A model generated the notes under the pieces. It did no database searches. It saw only the letters and a list, made by a program, of their open reading frames with translations, and was not told where the DNA came from. Both the position numbers and the translations under genes were made by a program. Positions 8,021 through 19,680 of a DNA stretch of 64,000 bases are shown here, one piece after another (position 1 is the stretch's first letter; each line of letters begins with the position of its first letter). This stretch comes from Thiotrichales bacterium 19S9-11 (GTDB lineage Bacteria > Pseudomonadota > Gammaproteobacteria > Francisellales > Francisellaceae). The stretch is from assembly GCA_021713395.1 (NCBI GenBank), contig JAKJJT010000007.1, positions 1-64,000 of the forward strand, in the 5' to 3' direction.

Positions 8021-11000
8021 ATGGGTATTCATGCAAGTGAAAAAGTCATTAACCTTTTGATGAAAATAGAGAGCATGGCATCTAAAAATCTAGAAGATCA
8101 TGATGTTTCAAATATTATCGCAATGTCTAAGTCTTTGTTTAATATTGTTTCTGAACAAGACCTATTAAACAGAGATTTGATAGACTTATATGGTTTACTT
8201 TTGTCTATGTGGCGCTTTATCAGTCATCGAGATATGAAACAATCTTATGATATTAGAGTTTATAACCCAGATTTTGAAGAGCATGGCTGGAATTCAAACT
8301 TAACTGTGATTGAGTTTGTTGGAGGTGATCGCCCATTTCAGATTGATACAATACAGGTGCTTTTAAGTCGACTTGATATTGGTATACATAGCATGATGCA
8401 TATTGGTGGTGCAAAGATTGAACGTGATGCAAAAGGGAATTTGGTGTCATTTCATGATCTTTCTGAGCAAGTAGAAGAAAAGTATAACTTTGAATCAATT
8501 GCATTTTTTGAAATAGATCGTCAGAAAGATGATGAAAAAGTATTAAAGGACTTAAAAAAGGAAATTGAACTTGCGTTAAATCGAGTTAACTTGGTTGTCG
8601 ATGATTTTGAATCAATGAGAGGTAAGTTGTCAGATGCAATTATTGGATTAAGTGACAACTGTCCTGATAAAGAATGTGAAGACTTTTCTGAAGCTTTGGC
8701 ATTTCTAGAGTGGCTTCGTGATCGACACTTTATCTTCCTTGGCTATTGTGACTTAGACTTGGTTAAGCAAGATAAGAATAAAAATGTATTCGAAGTTGCC
8801 TCTGGCAGTCAGTTAGGATTGTTAAGATTAGGTGATTTATATTTATCATCCAACTACCATGATTTTGCTAAAAGATTATATACAGGAACAAACCAGTTAA
8901 GTATTTTATCTATTGCAAAAAGTGACCATTTTTCTCCAGTCCACCGAGCAGGCCATATGGATATTGTGGGTGTTACTATTTATGACGAAAATGGGATGCC
9001 TATTGGAGAAAGAAGATTTTTAGGACTTTATACATCAGCGGCTTATCATTCAACACCACATAACATTCCGTTTTTAAGACAAAAGATTGATCGAGTTTTA
9101 CAACGATCAAACTTTAGGTTTGATGGGCACTCATATAAAACCTTAAATAGTATTTTAGAAACTTACCCGCGTGATGAACTATTTTTATCATCAGACAAAG
9201 AACTATTTGATACGGCAATTGGTATTTTACACATTAAAGAAAGACAGCTATTAAAACTTTTTGTCAGAAAAGATACGTATTCACGTTATTACTTTTGTAT
9301 GGTCTTTTTGCCTAGAGAGCGATATAACTCTGAAACAAGACAAAAAATACAAGCTATTTTAATGAATACGTTTAAAGCAACAAGTAGTGTTTTTAAAACC
9401 AATTTTTTTGATGAGTCAATTCACTGTCGTATTGACTTTACATTTTATATTGATCCAAATACAAAACCAAAAATAGAAGACTTTACACTGATAGAAGAGA
9501 AGTTAAGAGAGGTATCAAGGCATTGGGAAGATGACTTATTAGATGCACTTGTTGAATCTTATGGAGAAACATTAGGTAGAAACTACTTTAGTGAATATCA
9601 TGATGGTTTTACACCTTCTTATCGACATGACTTTCATGCTAGAAATGCAGCAATTGATATTAGGCACTTTGAACAGGTACGTGAAAAAGAGCGATCAATT
9701 GATATGACACTTTATCGCACAATGGAAGAGTCATCTGATCGTGTTAGGTTTAAACTTTACTTAGCAAATCAAACAGCTAAATTAAGTTATATCTTTCCAA
9801 TACTAGAAGATATGGGGATGTTTGTTAATGAAGAACGTCCTTATAAAGTCTCAATGAAATCAGGTGGTTATGTTTGGGTTTCTGATTTTGGTCTACGCTT
9901 GGATAGGCCTTTTAATATTGATCGAGTAAAACCATTATTTCAAGAAACCTTTTCAAAGGTGTGGCATGGTGTTGCAGAAAATGATCGATTTAATTATTTA
10001 GTTCCTTATGCAGCACTAAGTTGGCGAGATGTTGCTTTAATTAGAGCAATTAGTAGTTATCTTATTCAGTTGGGCTTAAGGTATAGTCAGGGATATATTG
10101 AAGATACAGTGATAGCCCATCCAAAAATTGTTAGACAGTTAGTTGAGTTGTTTCGTGTTAGATTCCATCCTAAGCTAGCAAAGCAGGCAAGAAAAAAGCA
10201 ACAAAAAGAACTGGTTGCTACAGTTGATGAAATGTTAAGCAATGTGTCAAATCGAGATCATGATCAGATTTTGCGCAAAATTAAACAAGTTATTTTAGCA
10301 ACGGTACGTACTAATTTTTACCAGCCAAATGATGGTGGCGGTATTAAAGACTATATGTCGTTTAAAATCCAGCCATCATTAATTCCTGGCGCACCGAAAC
10401 CAACGCCATTATTTGAAATATTTGTTTATTCACCTCGAGTAGAAGGTGTTCATTTACGATTTGCAAAGGTAGCTAGAGGTGGTTTGCGCTGGTCAGATAG
10501 AAAAGAAGACTACAGGACAGAGGTATTAGGTCTTGTTAAGGCTCAACAGGTTAAAAATGCCGTTATTGTGCCCATGGGGGCTAAAGGTGGCTTTTATCCT
10601 AAACGATTACCAACAGGAGATAATCGAGACCGAATTTTTGAAGAAGCAGTTGAATGTTATAAGATTTTCATCAGTGGTTTATTAGATGTTACTGATAATG
10701 TAAAAAATACAAAAGTTATTTCGCCAAGTAATGTTATCTGCCATGATGACCAAGACCCTTATTTAGTAGTTGCGGCAGATAAAGGAACAGCTACGTTCTC
10801 AGATATAGCGAATGAGGTTGCACAGTCTTATGGTTTTTGGCTGGGTGATGCTTTTGCTTCTGGTGGTTCTAATGGTTATGACCATAAGAAAATGGCGATC
10901 ACAGCTAGAGGCGCTTGGGAGTCAGTTAAACGTCATTTTAAAGAATTAGGTAAAGACTGTCAGAGTGAAGATTTTACTGCGGTTGGTATTGGTGATATGT

Positions 11001-12913
11001 CAGGAGATGTATTTGGTAATGGCATGCTTTTATCTGAGCATATTCGCTTAGTTGGTGCATTTAACCATTTACATATTTTTATAGACCCAAATCCTGATGC
11101 ACAAAAGTCATTTAAAGAAAGGCAGCGCTTATTTGATATGCCGAGATCTAGTTGGTTAGATTATAATACAAAACTAATTTCAAAAGGCGGCGGTATTTTT
11201 GATCGTTCAGCAAAAAGTATTAAGTTAACCTCAGAGATAAAAGCACTATTAGGCACTGAACTAACAGAAGTTGAGCCAAATGAACTAATTCAGTTGTTAT
11301 TAAAATCAGACATTGAATTACTTTGGAATGGCGGTATTGGAACTTATGTTAAAGCTGAGGTAGAAAGCCATTTAGATGTTGGTGATCGTACAAATGATGC
11401 AGTTAGAGTCAATGCAACTGAGCTACAGGCTAAGATTATCGGTGAAGGCGGCAACTTAGGCTTAACACAGAAAGGACGAATTGAATTTGCATTAAATGGT
11501 GGGGCAGTTAATACAGATGCAATTGATAACTCAGCAGGTGTTGATTGTTCAGATCATGAGGTAAATATTAAAATTTTACTTAATATGGCGGTTGAGTCAG
11601 GTAGTTTAACAATAGAAGCGCGTAATAAGCTATTAAAAGAAATGGCAGAAAGTGTTGCGCAATTAGTATTAAAAAATAACTATTATCAAAACCAAACGAT
11701 TGCAAGTTCTTTACGAGAGCGAAGCTTAGCATCAGCTGAAACTTATATGCGTTTAATGAGAGAGTTAGAGCATAAAGTACAATTAGATCGTGAAATTGAA
11801 TTTTTACCTTCTGATAAAGAGCTACAAGCGCGCTACGCTTCTGGTAAAGGCCTTACTGCACCTGAGTTTTCAGTGATTATGGCTTATATGAAAATTTATG
11901 TTAAACAAGAGCTACTCGAGTCAGAATTACTCAATGAAAAGTATTTTCAGCGGTTCTTAGTGCAAGAATTTCCAGATAAGTTACATAAAAAATATGCAAA
12001 TATTATGCCAGATCATGGATTAGCTCGGGAAATTATTGCAACGCAGTTAACGAACCTAATGTTAGTATGTATGGGCGTTCCTTTTGTTCAGAGAATGTAT
12101 GATGAAACAGGTGCGTCTGTTCAGGAAGTATCAAAAGCATTTGTAATTGCAGTTGAAATAATAGGTGCAGAGCGCCTATGGCTTGAAGTTGAAAAACTAA
12201 AAGACATACCAATGCAAACTGTGCAAGATATGAATAAATCAATTTATAAGTTAGTACAAAGGGTTTGTCGTTGGTTATTAAGAAACTATCGATCTGGTTT
12301 GAATGTTAATGAGCTTACAGAACGATTTAAAACAAAAGTTTCTAAAGTCATGGAAAAGTTTATTGACTATCTAGAAGAAGATGAGCGAGAGAAAGTGCTC
12401 AAAAAAGCAATTAAATACCATAAAAACGGGGTTGATGAAACCTTTGCTTTATATGTTGCACAGCTTAACTTAGCGTCTCCTATACTTGATTTATTAAATG
12501 TAGCAGAGAAATCAAGTCACAAGATCATTGATTTAGCAGGTGCTTTTTTCCAACTCAATGAAAAAGTGGAACTTGGTTGGTATCGTCGTTCAGTTCGAGG
12601 CTTAAGTAGTCAAAGTTATTGGGGGACCATTGCAGCATCAGCGCTTAGAGATGATATTGACCGAATACAGTGTGATTTGGCTCTTTCAGTTCTAAAACAT
12701 CCAGGTGAAACAGAAAAAGATAAGTTTGAAAACTGGTTAGAACACTTTAAAGAACCAATAGGTCGTTGGCTTGAAGTGGTAAACGATCTAAAGCTTGGTC
12801 ATAGTGATTATGTGTCATTAACCATTGCGTTAAGAAGTCTATTAGACTTAGCTCAAGTGTGCCAATTATCAGATACAGCGGATAGTCAAAAAACAAGTAA
12901 ATATCTGACCTAA
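8021..12913 (+). CDS. gdhB: NAD-specific glutamate dehydrogenase, large (180-kDa) type
   Basis: A 1,630-residue protein of the large NAD-dependent GDH family (about 1,600 residues in Legionella, Pseudomonas and Streptomyces). It oxidises L-glutamate to 2-oxoglutarate and ammonia, feeding amino-acid carbon into the TCA cycle. The long N-terminal regulatory part is followed by the catalytic core: 'ARGGLRWSDRKEDYRTE' and 'NAVIVPMGAKGGFYPK' near residues 820-860, 'GIGDMSGDVFGNGM' near 990, and the NAD-domain sequence 'IIGEGGNLGLTQKGR' near 1145. The gene is complete. A catabolic GDH fits a bacterium that uses host amino acids for energy, which is inference. ligA follows after 48 bp. Confidence 0.95.
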   Translation: MGIHASEKVINLLMKIESMASKNLEDHDVSNIIAMSKSLFNIVSEQDLLNRDLIDLYGLLLSMWRFISHRDMKQSYDIRVYNPDFEEHGWNSNLTVIEFVGGDRPFQIDTIQVLLSRLDIGIHSMMHIGGAKIERDAKGNLVSFHDLSEQVEEKYNFESIAFFEIDRQKDDEKVLKDLKKEIELALNRVNLVVDDFESMRGKLSDAIIGLSDNCPDKECEDFSEALAFLEWLRDRHFIFLGYCDLDLVKQDKNKNVFEVASGSQLGLLRLGDLYLSSNYHDFAKRLYTGTNQLSILSIAKSDHFSPVHRAGHMDIVGVTIYDENGMPIGERRFLGLYTSAAYHSTPHNIPFLRQKIDRVLQRSNFRFDGHSYKTLNSILETYPRDELFLSSDKELFDTAIGILHIKERQLLKLFVRKDTYSRYYFCMVFLPRERYNSETRQKIQAILMNTFKATSSVFKTNFFDESIHCRIDFTFYIDPNTKPKIEDFTLIEEKLREVSRHWEDDLLDALVESYGETLGRNYFSEYHDGFTPSYRHDFHARNAAIDIRHFEQVREKERSIDMTLYRTMEESSDRVRFKLYLANQTAKLSYIFPILEDMGMFVNEERPYKVSMKSGGYVWVSDFGLRLDRPFNIDRVKPLFQETFSKVWHGVAENDRFNYLVPYAALSWRDVALIRAISSYLIQLGLRYSQGYIEDTVIAHPKIVRQLVELFRVRFHPKLAKQARKKQQKELVATVDEMLSNVSNRDHDQILRKIKQVILATVRTNFYQPNDGGGIKDYMSFKIQPSLIPGAPKPTPLFEIFVYSPRVEGVHLRFAKVARGGLRWSDRKEDYRTEVLGLVKAQQVKNAVIVPMGAKGGFYPKRLPTGDNRDRIFEEAVECYKIFISGLLDVTDNVKNTKVISPSNVICHDDQDPYLVVAADKGTATFSDIANEVAQSYGFWLGDAFASGGSNGYDHKKMAITARGAWESVKRHFKELGKDCQSEDFTAVGIGDMSGDVFGNGMLLSEHIRLVGAFNHLHIFIDPNPDAQKSFKERQRLFDMPRSSWLDYNTKLISKGGGIFDRSAKSIKLTSEIKALLGTELTEVEPNELIQLLLKSDIELLWNGGIGTYVKAEVESHLDVGDRTNDAVRVNATELQAKIIGEGGNLGLTQKGRIEFALNGGAVNTDAIDNSAGVDCSDHEVNIKILLNMAVESGSLTIEARNKLLKEMAESVAQLVLKNNYYQNQTIASSLRERSLASAETYMRLMRELEHKVQLDREIEFLPSDKELQARYASGKGLTAPEFSVIMAYMKIYVKQELLESELLNEKYFQRFLVQEFPDKLHKKYANIMPDHGLAREIIATQLTNLMLVCMGVPFVQRMYDETGASVQEVSKAFVIAVEIIGAERLWLEVEKLKDIPMQTVQDMNKSIYKLVQRVCRWLLRNYRSGLNVNELTERFKTKVSKVMEKFIDYLEEDEREKVLKKAIKYHKNGVDETFALYVAQLNLASPILDLLNVAEKSSHKIIDLAGAFFQLNEKVELGWYRRSVRGLSSQSYWGTIAASALRDDIDRIQCDLALSVLKHPGETEKDKFENWLEHFKEPIGRWLEVVNDLKLGHSDYVSLTIALRSLLDLAQVCQLSDTADSQKTSKYLT

Positions 12914-12961
12914 TTGAAAAACATAAATATGGAAATAATTAGATAAAGTGGTATTGAATAA

Positions 12962-15019
<2,058 letters not shown>

Positions 15020-15026
15020 GTAGAAA

Positions 15027-16115
15027 ATGAATATAGCAATTTTAGGCAATGGGCAATTAGCCCAGATGCTATCTGATAATGCTGAGAAATTAAATGTAAG
15101 TACAACATCATTCCCATTACCAAAGACAGATCGACAAGGTAATATAGAGCAAGCAGAAATTGATTTTTGGCTAAATAAACTTAAAGATTATGATGCTATT
15201 ACTTATGAGATTGAAAATATTCCTGTTGAGTTATTAGAAAAATTAAATCAGTTTGTACCAGTTAATCCAAGTATTAAAGCCTTAGAAACAGCGCAAGACC
15301 GTTTAAAAGAAAAAAAACTGTGTAATACCCTAAATGTGCCAACGAATAGGTTTATGGCAATTAAATCTCTGGAAGATTTAGAATCAGCAACAGAATTATT
15401 AGGTTTGCCTTTAGTGCTAAAGACCTGTCGTTTTGGCTATGATGGCAAAGGTCAGTTTGTACTAAAAGAGATTGCTGATATTCAAAAAGCATGGGCGCTA
15501 TTAGGAGAAGCTGGCCCACTAATAGCAGAAGCATTTGTTGATTTTGAATTTGAAGTATCTCAAGTATCAACAAGAAATAAAAATGGGGAAATTATTTACT
15601 ACCCGCTAGTGAGAAATGAGCATCGAGATGGCATTTTGAGAGAGAGTTATGTTTTACCTAATCAGGATGAGCTCAGCATGCAGGCTAAAAGTATCGCAAG
15701 AGTATTTTTAGAGTATTTTGATTATGTTGGTACTTTTGCAATTGAGCTATTTGCAAGAAATGGTGTACTTTTAGTCAATGAAATGGCACCAAGAGTTCAT
15801 AACAGTGGCCATTGGAGCATTAATGGCTCAACAGTATCCCAGTTCGAAAACCATTTGCGTGCGGTCAGTGATCAAAACTTAGTGCAACCAGAGTTAGTTT
15901 CTCCTTATGCGATGATGATTAACTTAATTGGTGAGGATGTGCCTGAAAATTGGCGGAACCAAGATGGTATTTATGCAAGATCTTATGGTAAATCATTGAG
16001 AGAAAACCGTAAAATGGGTCATATTAATATTACAGCAGATTCAAAAGAAGAATTAAATCAACGCTTAAACGCTGCTTATGATCAGTTGGCGGCTCAACCT
16101 TGCCTATTTCCCTAA
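15027..16115 (+). CDS. purK: 5-(carboxyamino)imidazole ribonucleotide synthase
   Basis: An ATP-grasp enzyme of purine biosynthesis that makes N5-CAIR from AIR, bicarbonate and ATP. It is 362 residues long. The Rossmann-like N-terminus 'IAILGNGQLAQML', the ATP-binding 'RFGYDGKGQ' and the metal/ATP site 'NEMAPRVHNSGHWS' are all present. It starts 7 bp after ligA. Its usual partner purE is not adjacent. Confidence 0.95.
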   Translation: MNIAILGNGQLAQMLSDNAEKLNVSTTSFPLPKTDRQGNIEQAEIDFWLNKLKDYDAITYEIENIPVELLEKLNQFVPVNPSIKALETAQDRLKEKKLCNTLNVPTNRFMAIKSLEDLESATELLGLPLVLKTCRFGYDGKGQFVLKEIADIQKAWALLGEAGPLIAEAFVDFEFEVSQVSTRNKNGEIIYYPLVRNEHRDGILRESYVLPNQDELSMQAKSIARVFLEYFDYVGTFAIELFARNGVLLVNEMAPRVHNSGHWSINGSTVSQFENHLRAVSDQNLVQPELVSPYAMMINLIGEDVPENWRNQDGIYARSYGKSLRENRKMGHINITADSKEELNQRLNAAYDQLAAQPCLFP

Positions 16116-16207
16116 GCAATACGCAAAAAAAACTTACTGTAAATAGATTTCTCAAGTAGAATACTGCCATATAAATATTTATAAAAACGGATAATAAGGG
16201 GTATTTA

Positions 16208-17764
16208 GTGGATATTCATCATGATAAAATTTTAATTTTAGACTTTGGATCTCAATATACTCAGTTAATTGCACGTCGTGTAAGAGAAATTGGTGTTTAT
16301 AGTGAAATTCACCCTTTTGATTGTGGCGAAGACTTTATACAATCATTTAAACCAAAAGGTATCATCCTATCTGGTGGCCCAGAATCAGTCAATGAGTCAA
16401 TTCATGTTAAAGCACCGGAAATGATTTTTGAAATGGGTATTCCTGTTTTAGGTATTTGTTATGGTATGCAAACAATTGCGAATCAATTTGGTGGTAAAGT
16501 AATTCCTGGAAAATCAGGTGAGTTTGGCTTTGCTAATATACAGCTACAGAAGTCAGATCAGTTATTTTCAAGAGTTGATTTAACAGATAATAGATTAAGT
16601 GTTTGGATGAGTCATGGCGATAAGGTTAATGTGTTACCTGAAGGGTTCTCAGTGATCGCATCATCAGAAAACTGTCCAATTGCAGCTATTTCACACGATG
16701 AAAAGCCATTTTTTGGTTTGCAATTTCATCCAGAGGTCACACATAGCGACCAAGGTAATGTCATTATTGAAAATTTTGTTATTGGTGCTTGTGGTTGTCA
16801 AAAGCTATGGACAGCAAAACAAATTATCCAAGATCAGATTGAACACGTTCGTCAAACAGTTAAGAGTCATGAGGTTATTTTAGGCTTATCTGGTGGTGTT
16901 GACTCATCTGTCGTTGCAGCTTTACTGCATGAAGCAATTGGTGATCAACTAACGTGTGTTTTTGTTGATACGGGATTACTTCGCTTAAACGAAGGTGATC
17001 AAGTAATGAAAACATTTGCTGAGAATATGCATATAAAAGTTATTCGAGTGGATGCTGAAGAAAGATTTTTGGAGGCATTAAAAGGTGTTAGTGATCCAGA
17101 AGATAAACGTAAAATAATTGGGCGTTTATTTGTTGAGATTTTTGATCAAGAAGCGCAGAAATTAACGAGTGCAAAGTTTTTGGCACAAGGGACAATTTAT
17201 CCAGATGTTATTGAATCAGCAGGCACCAAAGGTGGTAAAGCACATGTGATTAAGTCGCATCATAATGTTGGTGGCTTACCTGAAGAAATGAACCTAAAGC
17301 TTGTTGAGCCTTTACGTGAATTATTTAAAGATGAAGTACGTAAAATTGGTGTTGAGCTAGGCCTACCTCATCGCATGGTATATCGTCATCCATTTCCAGG
17401 GCCTGGTTTAGGTGTGCGTATTTTAGGAGAAATTAAAAAGCCTTATGCAGATATACTGCGTTTAGCGGATGCCATTTTTATTGAGGAGTTAGAAAAAAGT
17501 GGCTGGTATGATAAAGTCAGTCAGGCATTTGCAGTTTTCTTACCAGTTAAATCAGTTGGTGTCATGGGAGATCAACGTAAATATGATTATGTTGTTGCAC
17601 TACGCGCAGTTGAAACCATTGACTTTATGACAGCACGCTGGGCTCACTTACCTTATGAATTACTAGAACATATTTCACTTCGAATCGTCAATGAAGTTAA
17701 AGGCATTACGCGTGTTGTATACGATGTCACGGGCAAGCCACCTGGTACGATTGAGTGGGAATAA
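16208..17764 (+). CDS. guaA: GMP synthase (glutamine-hydrolysing)
   Basis: Converts XMP to GMP with ATP and glutamine. At 518 residues it contains an N-terminal class I amidotransferase with nucleophile Cys84 (GICYGMQ) and the His/Glu motif FHPEVTHS, the ATP pyrophosphatase P-loop ([12 protein letters not shown]) and the C-terminal dimerisation domain ([13 protein letters not shown]), ending in the typical PPGTIEWE. The gene uses a GTG start preceded by AAGGGG. guaB is not adjacent. Confidence 0.97.
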   Translation: MDIHHDKILILDFGSQYTQLIARRVREIGVYSEIHPFDCGEDFIQSFKPKGIILSGGPESVNESIHVKAPEMIFEMGIPVLGICYGMQTIANQFGGKVIPGKSGEFGFANIQLQKSDQLFSRVDLTDNRLSVWMSHGDKVNVLPEGFSVIASSENCPIAAISHDEKPFFGLQFHPEVTHSDQGNVIIENFVIGACGCQKLWTAKQIIQDQIEHVRQTVKSHEVILGLSGGVDSSVVAALLHEAIGDQLTCVFVDTGLLRLNEGDQVMKTFAENMHIKVIRVDAEERFLEALKGVSDPEDKRKIIGRLFVEIFDQEAQKLTSAKFLAQGTIYPDVIESAGTKGGKAHVIKSHHNVGGLPEEMNLKLVEPLRELFKDEVRKIGVELGLPHRMVYRHPFPGPGLGVRILGEIKKPYADILRLADAIFIEELEKSGWYDKVSQAFAVFLPVKSVGVMGDQRKYDYVVALRAVETIDFMTARWAHLPYELLEHISLRIVNEVKGITRVVYDVTGKPPGTIEWE

Positions 17765-17845
17765 TTAAGCAAATTACTTTATTTTCTGCTACAGTAAGAT
17801 ACAAGATTTAACTATCTGAAACGTATGATAAAAGGAGATTAGTTC

Positions 17846-18706
17846 ATGCAAAAAGTTGCCATAGGTTTTATTGGTGGTGGCAATATGGCAAGAAGCCTTA
17901 TTTCAGGTATATTGGCATCTGATTTTAATGCAAATCGATTATGGGTTTGTGATCATGATCAAACAAAGTGTGACTACTTTGAGCAAAAGTACCAAATTAA
18001 TACGACAACAGATGCTTTAACTTTAGTTGAGCATTGCCAAGTGGTTGTTTTGGCAGTAAAGCCAATTCATATGGCAGAAGTTGCTTTTGAAATAGCGAAG
18101 ATCACTAAAATTAAAAAGCCACTAATCATATCAATTGCAGCAGGCATTCCAATTTCAACATTAGAGAGTTGGTATGGTGCAACTTTACCAATTGTGCGAG
18201 CAATGCCGAATACACCTTCACTCGTACGAGCAGGTGCTACAGGGCTTTATCAAAACGGTAACTTAGCAACACAGCAAGTTTCTCAGGCAGAATATATCTT
18301 AAGAAGTTGTGGCGTTATTACTTGGGTTAAAGATGAGTCACTAATTGATGTTATTACAGCGCTATCTGGCTCAGGGCCTGCCTATTTTTTCCGAGTGATG
18401 GAGTTATTAGCAGATATTGCAACGGAGTTTGGCTTGACAAAAGAGCAAGCACAGTTATTTACCGTGCAAACTGCTTATGGTGCTGCACGAATGGCACTTG
18501 AATCTTCTGAGTCTTTAAGTAAATTAAGAGAACAAGTCACTTCAAAAGGTGGTGTTACTCAGGTTGCGCTTGATGTTTTAGAAAAGCATAATCTAAAGGC
18601 GATGCTAACAGAAGCGTTAGCAGAAAATATTAAACACAGTAGTGTTTTGGCTGATCAGTACAAAGAGATGCCAAAACTTGATTATAATCAAGAAAAGCAA
18701 TCATAG
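17846..18706 (+). CDS. proC: Pyrroline-5-carboxylate reductase
   Basis: Last step of proline biosynthesis: reduces pyrroline-5-carboxylate to L-proline with NAD(P)H. It is 286 residues, with the dinucleotide-binding start 'FIGGGNMARSL' (residues 8-18), 'VLAVKPIHM', 'RAMPNTPSLVRAGATG' and the C-terminal signature around 'ALSGSGPAYFF'. A strong AAAGGAGA site lies before the ATG. yggT follows by 14 bp, the common proC-yggT pairing. Confidence 0.96.
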   Translation: MQKVAIGFIGGGNMARSLISGILASDFNANRLWVCDHDQTKCDYFEQKYQINTTTDALTLVEHCQVVVLAVKPIHMAEVAFEIAKITKIKKPLIISIAAGIPISTLESWYGATLPIVRAMPNTPSLVRAGATGLYQNGNLATQQVSQAEYILRSCGVITWVKDESLIDVITALSGSGPAYFFRVMELLADIATEFGLTKEQAQLFTVQTAYGAARMALESSESLSKLREQVTSKGGVTQVALDVLEKHNLKAMLTEALAENIKHSSVLADQYKEMPKLDYNQEKQS

Positions 18707-18720
18707 TTAAGGTAAGAGAA

Positions 18721-19263
18721 ATGACAGGTGCAATCGTTAATGTATTAGACTTTCTAATCAGTATCTTTTTTCAGTTTTATTTGATATGTATCTTATTACG
18801 CTTTCTTTTACAATGGGTAAAAGCAGACTTTTATAATCCAGTTTGTCAGTTTTTAATTAAAGTAACAAATCCACTGCTAGTGCCACTAAGACGCATTATT
18901 CCAGGTTTTTTTGGACTTGATTTTGCAGCAATTGTTTTAGCTATTATTGTGCAGCTTGTTGAAGTTTCATTATTAGCACTAATAAAAGGATTACCATTAA
19001 CGCCTTATTTATATTTCTTTGGTATTATTGAATTAATTTTATTAGTACTTAATATCTTTACTTTTGCAATTCTAATTCGAGCAATTTTAAGTTGGGTCAA
19101 TCCTAACCCTTATAATCCAATGGCAATTATATTATTCCAATTAACAGAGCCGTTATTAAGACCATTAAGAAATAAATTACAATTTAGTCAAATGGATTTC
19201 TCACCGTTCGTTGTAATTATTTTGATTCAAGTTGTTGTTATCTTTATTCGTTCTTTATTTTAA
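18721..19263 (+). CDS. yggT: YggT family integral membrane protein
   Basis: A 180-residue inner-membrane protein made of two tandem YGGT domains, each with two hydrophobic segments and the characteristic NP-containing sequence ('DFYNPVCQFLIKVTNP' and 'NPNPYNPMAIIL'). Members are linked to osmotic tolerance in E. coli and to division or membrane organisation elsewhere; the molecular role is not settled. Likely cotranscribed with proC. Confidence 0.88.
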   Translation: MTGAIVNVLDFLISIFFQFYLICILLRFLLQWVKADFYNPVCQFLIKVTNPLLVPLRRIIPGFFGLDFAAIVLAIIVQLVEVSLLALIKGLPLTPYLYFFGIIELILLVLNIFTFAILIRAILSWVNPNPYNPMAIILFQLTEPLLRPLRNKLQFSQMDFSPFVVIILIQVVVIFIRSLF

Positions 19264-19268
19264 TTATT

Positions 19269-19294
19269 GTAGAGACGTCGATTCATCATGTCTC
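19269..19294. repeat. Short palindromic repeat, copy 1
   Basis: Contains GAGACG-T-CGAT-TC-ATCA-TGTCTC (19272-19294), an imperfect hairpin and a diverged copy of the element at 37053-37080. It lies between the convergent ends of yggT and the higA-like gene, so it could also act as a two-way terminator. Confidence 0.65.
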
Positions 19295-19305
19295 GGAGAC
19301 AAAAT

Positions 19306-19587
19306 TTAGGCAACAGATTTAATTTTTAGATTTTTTAGTTTTTGTTTTGCATGCCATAGTTCATATTGTGTCTGTAAATTTATCCAAAATTCAGGCGTTG
19401 TATTAAAAGCATATGCAAGTCTAATTGCCATCTCATAACTAATGCCTGTTTTTTCATGTAATAGATTAGATAATGCTTGGCGAGTAACACCCAAAACTTC
19501 AGCTAATTTTGTAACTGATAATTGGTGCTGATTAAAAAATTCTTCTCTTAGTATTTCGCCAACATGTGGTGGATTATGCATAGTCAT
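19306..19587 (-). CDS. higA: HigA-type antitoxin, no adjacent toxin
   Basis: A 93-residue XRE-family DNA-binding protein of the HigA/VapI type: the N-terminal 'MHNPPHVGEILREEFF' is the family signature, followed by a helix-turn-helix (LSVTKLAEVLGVTRQALSNLL) and 'FNTTPEFWINLQTQYEL'. HigA normally neutralises a RelE-like toxin (HigB) encoded just upstream. The DNA upstream here (19588-19678) is too short for a toxin and nothing toxin-like follows, so it is solitary. The second ATG (19581) has better spacing to AGAG than the first. A perfect 7+1+7 palindrome upstream suggests self-repression. The gene is bracketed by two copies of a 20-bp repeat. Confidence 0.88.
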   Translation of the reverse strand: MTMHNPPHVGEILREEFFNQHQLSVTKLAEVLGVTRQALSNLLHEKTGISYEMAIRLAYAFNTTPEFWINLQTQYELWHAKQKLKNLKIKSVA

Positions 19588-19634
19588 CTCTATATTTTTT
19601 TATTATAAATAAGCTTATAAACTAAACAGTAAAA

Positions 19635-19651
19635 CGTCAAGTGACACTTGA
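19635..19651 (-). promoter_or_regulatory. Putative HigA operator over the -35 box
   Basis: TCAAGTG-A-CACTTGA (19637-19651) is a perfect inverted repeat with one central base. On the minus strand its left arm overlaps a TTGACG -35-like hexamer (19635-19640) in front of the higA-like gene. Antitoxins of this family usually bind such palindromes to repress themselves. The -10 is unclear. Confidence 0.55.
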
Positions 19652-19660
19652 TAGATGAAT

Positions 19661-19680
19661 TGTAGAGACGTCGATTCATT
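19661..19680. repeat. Short palindromic repeat, copy 2 (partial)
   Basis: TGTAGAGACGTCGATTCATT matches the first 19 bases of the elements at 19268 and 37053 but lacks the right arm of the hairpin. With copy 1 it forms direct repeats around the solitary higA-like gene. It overlaps the last two bases of the orphan gene on the minus strand. Confidence 0.65.

Noticed and set aside
19588-19678. Search for a HigB toxin gene upstream of the antitoxin
   Set aside because: Only 91 bp are available and no open frame with toxin-like residues exists on either strand.
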